From GH45 sp046704385 (GTDB lineage: Bacteria > Bacteroidota > Bacteroidia > Bacteroidales > SZUA-534): 64,000 bases of DNA. This document shows positions 62,218 to 64,000 of the stretch, one piece after another. Positions within the stretch are counted from its first letter, which is position 1; each line of letters opens with the position of its first letter. The stretch is from positions 15,682 to 79,681 of the forward strand of contig JBJKSB010000022.1 of the NCBI GenBank assembly GCA_046704385.1, read 5' to 3'. A program made the translations under genes and the position numbers. The notes beneath the pieces are model-generated. The model was not told where the DNA came from and made no database searches. It saw nothing but the letters and a program-made list of their open reading frames with translations.

Positions 62218-62724
62218 ATGAAACGGAATAGAATATTATTATGGATAACCATTGGTTTACTGATTCTGAATCTCGCAGCAATGAGTTTTTTTTGGATCAG
62301 GAAACCCGTCAGAATAGGCCCCAGAAACGAAGGGAGAAATAACCCCGAAATGCGCCCTCAGAATTTTGAACACAGAATGGCAAGACATTTGAATCTGGAT
62401 CAGGCTCAGATTGAAGAGTACCACGCACTTATGATAGACCATATGAAAAAAATTGATTCCATTCATGAATCTATAAAGCAAAAAAAATGGCAAATTCATC
62501 AACAATTACTTTCCGCCGAACCTGATTCTAACTACATTAATATTTTAGTTGATTCGATAGGTAATTTAAGTGCTACATTCGAAAAATTAAACTATGATCA
62601 TTTTATTCAACTAAAGGGCATTCTTAACGATAACCAGTTAGACAATTTTAAAAAGCTAATTAATGGCCTGCCCTACCATGATGATGAGCATCCGCACAGG
62701 CATCAGGGCGAAAGAAGAAAATAG
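62218..62724 (+). CDS. Membrane-anchored Spy/CpxP-like periplasmic protein
   Basis: 168 aa. An N-terminal anchor (LLWITIGLLILNLAAMSFFW) precedes a helical periplasmic domain. HLNLDQAQIEEYHALMIDHM and LKGILNDNQLDNFKKLI are the two LTxxQ-like helices typical of Spy/CpxP and heavy-metal-sensor (CnrX-like) proteins. The His-rich C-terminus (HDDEHPHRHQ) could bind metal. It belongs to the sigma-factor cluster and probably acts in envelope-stress or metal sensing. Confidence 0.78.
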   Translation: MKRNRILLWITIGLLILNLAAMSFFWIRKPVRIGPRNEGRNNPEMRPQNFEHRMARHLNLDQAQIEEYHALMIDHMKKIDSIHESIKQKKWQIHQQLLSAEPDSNYINILVDSIGNLSATFEKLNYDHFIQLKGILNDNQLDNFKKLINGLPYHDDEHPHRHQGERRK

Positions 62725-62821
62725 AATTACAATCTAAAAAAACAATCAAAGTAACTGAATGAAATATTCTTAACAGGAAAAGTACATCAAAATAATAACG
62801 TTAATTATAAAATTAAAAATC

Positions 62822-63310
62822 ATGAGAAATTTAAAAATTAAATCAATTCTAATGGGTTTGGCCGTGATTGGATCATTAAGCTTATTTGCTCAACCCAATA
62901 TGCAGAACTGTCCTAAACAAAATAAAAGCGAAGGAATGCAAGGAAGACATGGTCAGGGACAATTTAATAAGGGTGAAGAAATGATGGCTCATCTGAATCT
63001 ATCTGATGAACAAAAAACAAAAATTGAAGACTTAAAGCTCGAACATCAAAAAAAAATGCTTCCGCTGCGCAATCAATTAAATGAAAAAATGGCAAAGATG
63101 AAAACTCTGGAAACAGCTTTTCCCGCTGACATGAAAGCAATTGATGCTTTAATTGATGAAATGAGTGGTGTTAGAACACAAATGGCTAAGGAACGTGCTG
63201 CAATGCATCAGGAGGTCCGCAAAATTTTAACTGAAGAACAACGAATCAAGTTCGATACTCGTCCAGGACAACACAGAGTACCTGGAAACCCAGGAATGGA
63301 GATGGATTAA
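62822..63310 (+). CDS. Periplasmic Spy/CpxP-like protein
   Basis: 162 aa. The signal peptide ends at SLFAQ. A Gln/Gly/His-rich segment precedes the helical domain: HLNLSDEQKTKIEDLKLEHQ, MLPLRNQLNEKMAKMKTLE and RKILTEEQRIKFDTRPGQH, with both LTxEQ-like motifs. The fold is that of Spy-type chaperones of the periplasm. Probably controlled by the ECF sigma factor three genes upstream; a terminator follows at 63355. Confidence 0.82.
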   Translation: MRNLKIKSILMGLAVIGSLSLFAQPNMQNCPKQNKSEGMQGRHGQGQFNKGEEMMAHLNLSDEQKTKIEDLKLEHQKKMLPLRNQLNEKMAKMKTLETAFPADMKAIDALIDEMSGVRTQMAKERAAMHQEVRKILTEEQRIKFDTRPGQHRVPGNPGMEMD

Positions 63311-63354
63311 TAGTAGAAATTATTATTGATAAATAAATTGTTTCGAACCCAAAG

Positions 63355-63397
63355 CGCTAAGATTATCACTAAAACAAATGATAGCTTAGCGTTTTTT
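63355..63397 (+). terminator. Intrinsic terminator of the sigma-factor cluster
   Basis: CGCTAAG (63355-63361) pairs with CTTAGCG (63385-63391); an inner ATC/GAT continues the stem. Six T's follow. It lies 45 bp after the Spy-like gene. Confidence 0.75.
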
Positions 63398-63423
63398 ATT
63401 CTTTAATCTTAATCCATATAAAA

Positions 63424-63792
63424 TTAAGATAATAACTTCTTAAGTTGAAAGGGTAAAAAAGAAAAAACCATTAGTCCTAATACTACACCAGCATTATCTG
63501 CTATCCAGTCAAACCAGTCTCCATCGCGTCCACTTATAAACCATAATTGAATAAGTTCAATTAGTCCACCATAAACAATCGCAATAACTGGTAATAGAAT
63601 CCTATTAAAATAGGTAGCGTACTTTCCATTAAGTCCGGCAATTAAAAGCGCTAAAATAAAAAACATTCCAAAATGAACAATTTTATCAAAATGCGGGATA
63701 TTAATGTGGACTTTGTTAATTTCGGAAGCAGGAGCAAAACACAAATTAGCAATTACGATGCTCCAAATCAGAATTTTGATATATTTTTTCAT
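63424..63792 (-). CDS. VanZ-like membrane protein
   Basis: 122 aa with about four membrane helices. VanZ-family landmarks: HFDKIVHFGMFFILALLIAG, YGGLIELIQLWFISGRDGDW and FDWIADNAGVVLGLMVF. The family is named for a teicoplanin-resistance accessory protein, but most members have unknown envelope roles; resistance should not be inferred. Confidence 0.85.
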   Translation of the reverse strand: MKKYIKILIWSIVIANLCFAPASEINKVHINIPHFDKIVHFGMFFILALLIAGLNGKYATYFNRILLPVIAIVYGGLIELIQLWFISGRDGDWFDWIADNAGVVLGLMVFSFLPFQLKKLLS

Positions 63793-63885
63793 AAATATTA
63801 ATCATATACTTATTAACGACAATATTAAATTTTTATTCCTGATGTACAAAAAAATAGTAATTAACATAATCCAAAATAAATGCCA

Positions 63886-63917
63886 ATAAAAAAGCCCGAC
63901 CAGTAATGATCGGGCTT
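63886..63917 (-). terminator. Terminator of the rRNA operon
   Basis: AAGCCCGA (63892-63899) pairs with TCGGGCTT (63910-63917), followed on the minus strand by a T-run (63891-63887). Directly after the 5S rRNA 3' end. Confidence 0.85.
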
Positions 63918-63918
63918 G

Positions 63919-64000
63919 AAGTTCGGCAGTGACCTACTCTCCCACATAATTGCAGTACCATCGGCGCTAATGGGCTTAACTTCTCTGTTCGGTATGGGAA
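63919..64000 (-). rRNA. rrf: 5S rRNA, 3' part (5' end beyond the window)
   Basis: On the minus strand the sequence reads ACCGAACAGAGAAGTTAAGC, CGCCGATGGTACTGC and GGGAGAGTAGGTCACTGCC. These are the conserved loop C, helix IV and helix V blocks of bacterial 5S rRNA. About 82 of ~110 nt are present; the exact 3' end is approximate. The rest of the rRNA operon must lie to the right. Confidence 0.93.

Noticed and set aside
63424..63792. Glycopeptide resistance determinant (VanZ)
   Set aside because: Only the broad VanZ-like membrane family is present, with no vanHAX genes; resistance cannot be inferred.

Overview
The window reads as a piece of chromosome from a Bacteroidota bacterium, probably a polysaccharide-degrading member of the Bacteroidales/Marinilabiliales kind. 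The signs are type IX secretion sorting tails (Por-type and gliding-motility type), an outer-membrane barrel protein with a carboxypeptidase-regulatory N-terminus, A-rich translation starts, promoters of the Bacteroidota form TTTG-N18-20-TAnnTTTG, LVIVD and PD40 lipoproteins, and PepD and DPP-IV peptidases. The exact genus cannot be read from the sequence alone.

Layout. 1-6.7 kb: the start of a ribbon-helix-helix antitoxin gene running off the left edge, then an ABC exporter operon (ATPase, DUF4097 adhesin-like protein, two large FtsX/MacB-type permeases). 6.8-14.1 kb: a minus-strand block with two paralogous GH11 xylanases, a membrane LytTR regulator, an outer-membrane barrel protein and a Ser-type sulfatase. 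14.2-19.9 kb: an FMN oxidoreductase, a pair of M16 peptidases and a T9SS type B surface protein flanked by two copies of a three-hairpin intergenic element. 20.3-24.6 kb: housekeeping genes (rel/spoT, a Fur-family regulator, purA). 24.8-26.4 kb: a three-gene cassette (membrane protein, winged-helix regulator, SecD-like lipoprotein) under a promoter buried in a perfect 38-bp palindrome. 26.5-38.8 kb: peptidases (M1, PepD, DPP-IV), an LVIVD lipoprotein, an MFS transporter, and a DsrE plus racemase-like pair.

38.9-45.8 kb: an IS110-family element nested in a small inverted-repeat element. An unoccupied copy of the same repeat lies at 45.6 kb, so the insertion site and GA core can be read directly, and likely bridge-RNA guide segments can be proposed. 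The same stretch holds a frameshifted small gene, a GH2 enzyme and a PD40 lipoprotein. 45.8-53.3 kb: a polysaccharide-utilisation operon of two ~1000-residue tandem beta-helix plus beta-propeller proteins around a clan GH-A glycosidase lipoprotein. Two identical tRNA-Val(UAC) genes follow.

53.9-60.1 kb: an arginine biosynthesis operon on the minus strand (GNAT acyltransferase, argG, argC, argD, argB, argE). Its leader carries a promoter, two ARG-box-like dyads spaced 21 bp apart, a 28-codon reading frame with Arg-Arg-His-Arg codons, and a terminator hairpin with nine U's just before the first structural gene. A third ARG-box-like dyad precedes argG. This looks like repression combined with transcription attenuation and is the most interesting regulatory object in the window.

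60.1-64 kb: a sugar nucleotidyltransferase, an ECF sigma/anti-sigma pair with two Spy/CpxP-like periplasmic proteins, a VanZ-like protein, and the 3' part of a 5S rRNA gene at the right edge.
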